From contig JALGTJ010000125.1 in assembly GCA_029821415.1 (NCBI GenBank), positions 1 to 5,801 on the forward strand: a DNA stretch of 5,801 nt, given 5' to 3'. How positions within the stretch are numbered: position 1 is the stretch's first letter; each line of letters opens with the position of its first letter. Below, piece by piece: positions 5,606 through 5,801 of this stretch. The position numbers were made by a program, and so were the translations under genes. Below the pieces are notes generated by a model that was not told where the DNA came from, did not search any database, and was given only the letters and a program-made list of their open reading frames with translations. The stretch comes from Candidatus Zipacnadia bacterium (lineage in GTDB: Bacteria; Armatimonadota; Zipacnadia; Zipacnadales; Zipacnadaceae).

Positions 5606-5801
5606 ATGCGCCGTGGTGGTCTACTTACAATTCTGGTGCTGGTGAGTTTCGGTCTGCTGCTATTCTGGCAGGTGTTAATAGGCGGCCAGGTCTTTTTCTG
5701 GCATGATGTCACCATCGCGTATATGCCACTGCGCAAGCTGGCCCAAGAGGCTATCCGCCAGGGACATCTGCCGCTATGGACAATGAAACTGGGTTGCGGA
5801 T
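5606..5801 (+). CDS. YfhO-like multi-pass membrane protein, N-terminal part
   Basis: Only the first 65 residues are in the window; the gene runs off the right edge. It begins MRRGGLLTILVLVSFGLLLF, a positively charged start followed by one hydrophobic membrane helix to about residue 27. Next comes GGQVFFWHDVTIAYMPLRKL and then AIRQGHLPLWTMKLGCG. This resembles the first periplasmic loop of the YfhO family and related large membrane glycosyltransferase-like proteins, which typically read like FF-x-D-x-x-x-Y-P-x-R followed by G-x-LPLWNP-x-x-GxG. The Asp in WHD sits where the family often has its conserved acidic residue. Relatives handle polyprenyl-linked sugars in envelope glycosylation; that role here is inferred from a short segment. 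It follows the GntR gene on the same strand and may be co-transcribed. Confidence 0.65.
   Translation, partial: MRRGGLLTILVLVSFGLLLFWQVLIGGQVFFWHDVTIAYMPLRKLAQEAIRQGHLPLWTMKLGCG

Noticed and set aside
1..5801. Defence, toxin-antitoxin, mobile element or biosynthetic cluster
   Set aside because: No nuclease, methylase, transposase, integrase, small paired toxin-like genes, DNA direct repeats or spacer arrays were found on either strand. The genes do not form a known multi-gene system.

Overview
The window is chromosomal bacterial DNA, moderately GC-rich by eye and densely coding. It has no tRNA, rRNA, CRISPR array, transposase or phage gene. The gene types suggest a free-living bacterium from a lineage that carries non-sporulation SpoIVB/S55-like secreted proteases. 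Such proteins are known to me from Armatimonadota- or Acidobacteriota-like groups, but no marker here fixes the phylum.

Layout from left to right. (1) Bases 1 to about 446, plus strand: the 3' part of mtnA (5-methylthioribose-1-phosphate isomerase, methionine salvage). Its reading frame breaks near base 291, where about a dozen bases seem to be missing, so the conserved C-terminus continues in another frame. (2) Bases 254-4516, minus strand: one very large secreted protein. It has a signal peptide, an S55 (SpoIVB-type) serine protease domain whose catalytic motifs are in permuted order but all present, a charged linker, a seven-repeat beta-propeller, and a C-terminal run of beta-sandwich/Ig-like domains. 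Its last ~60 codons lie antisense to mtnA and are doubtful. (3) Bases 4517-4727: a divergent control region with a good sigma70-type promoter on each strand. (4) Bases 4728-5495, plus strand: a GntR/HutC-type regulator with a UTRA ligand-binding domain. (5) Bases 5606-5801, plus strand: the N-terminus of a membrane protein that looks like the YfhO / multi-pass glycosyltransferase-like family, running off the window.

I see no defence or biosynthetic system built from several genes. The GntR regulator shares a control region with the protease-propeller gene, so it may regulate that gene, itself, or the membrane protein downstream; this is inference from position only. The points most worth a second look are the permuted S55 catalytic order with complete Ser/Asp/His conservation, its fusion to a propeller and adhesive-type domains, and the A-AAA-AAG slippery heptamer with hairpin at the convergent mtnA/protease junction. 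That last point coincides with reading-frame anomalies and may instead reflect a sequence error.
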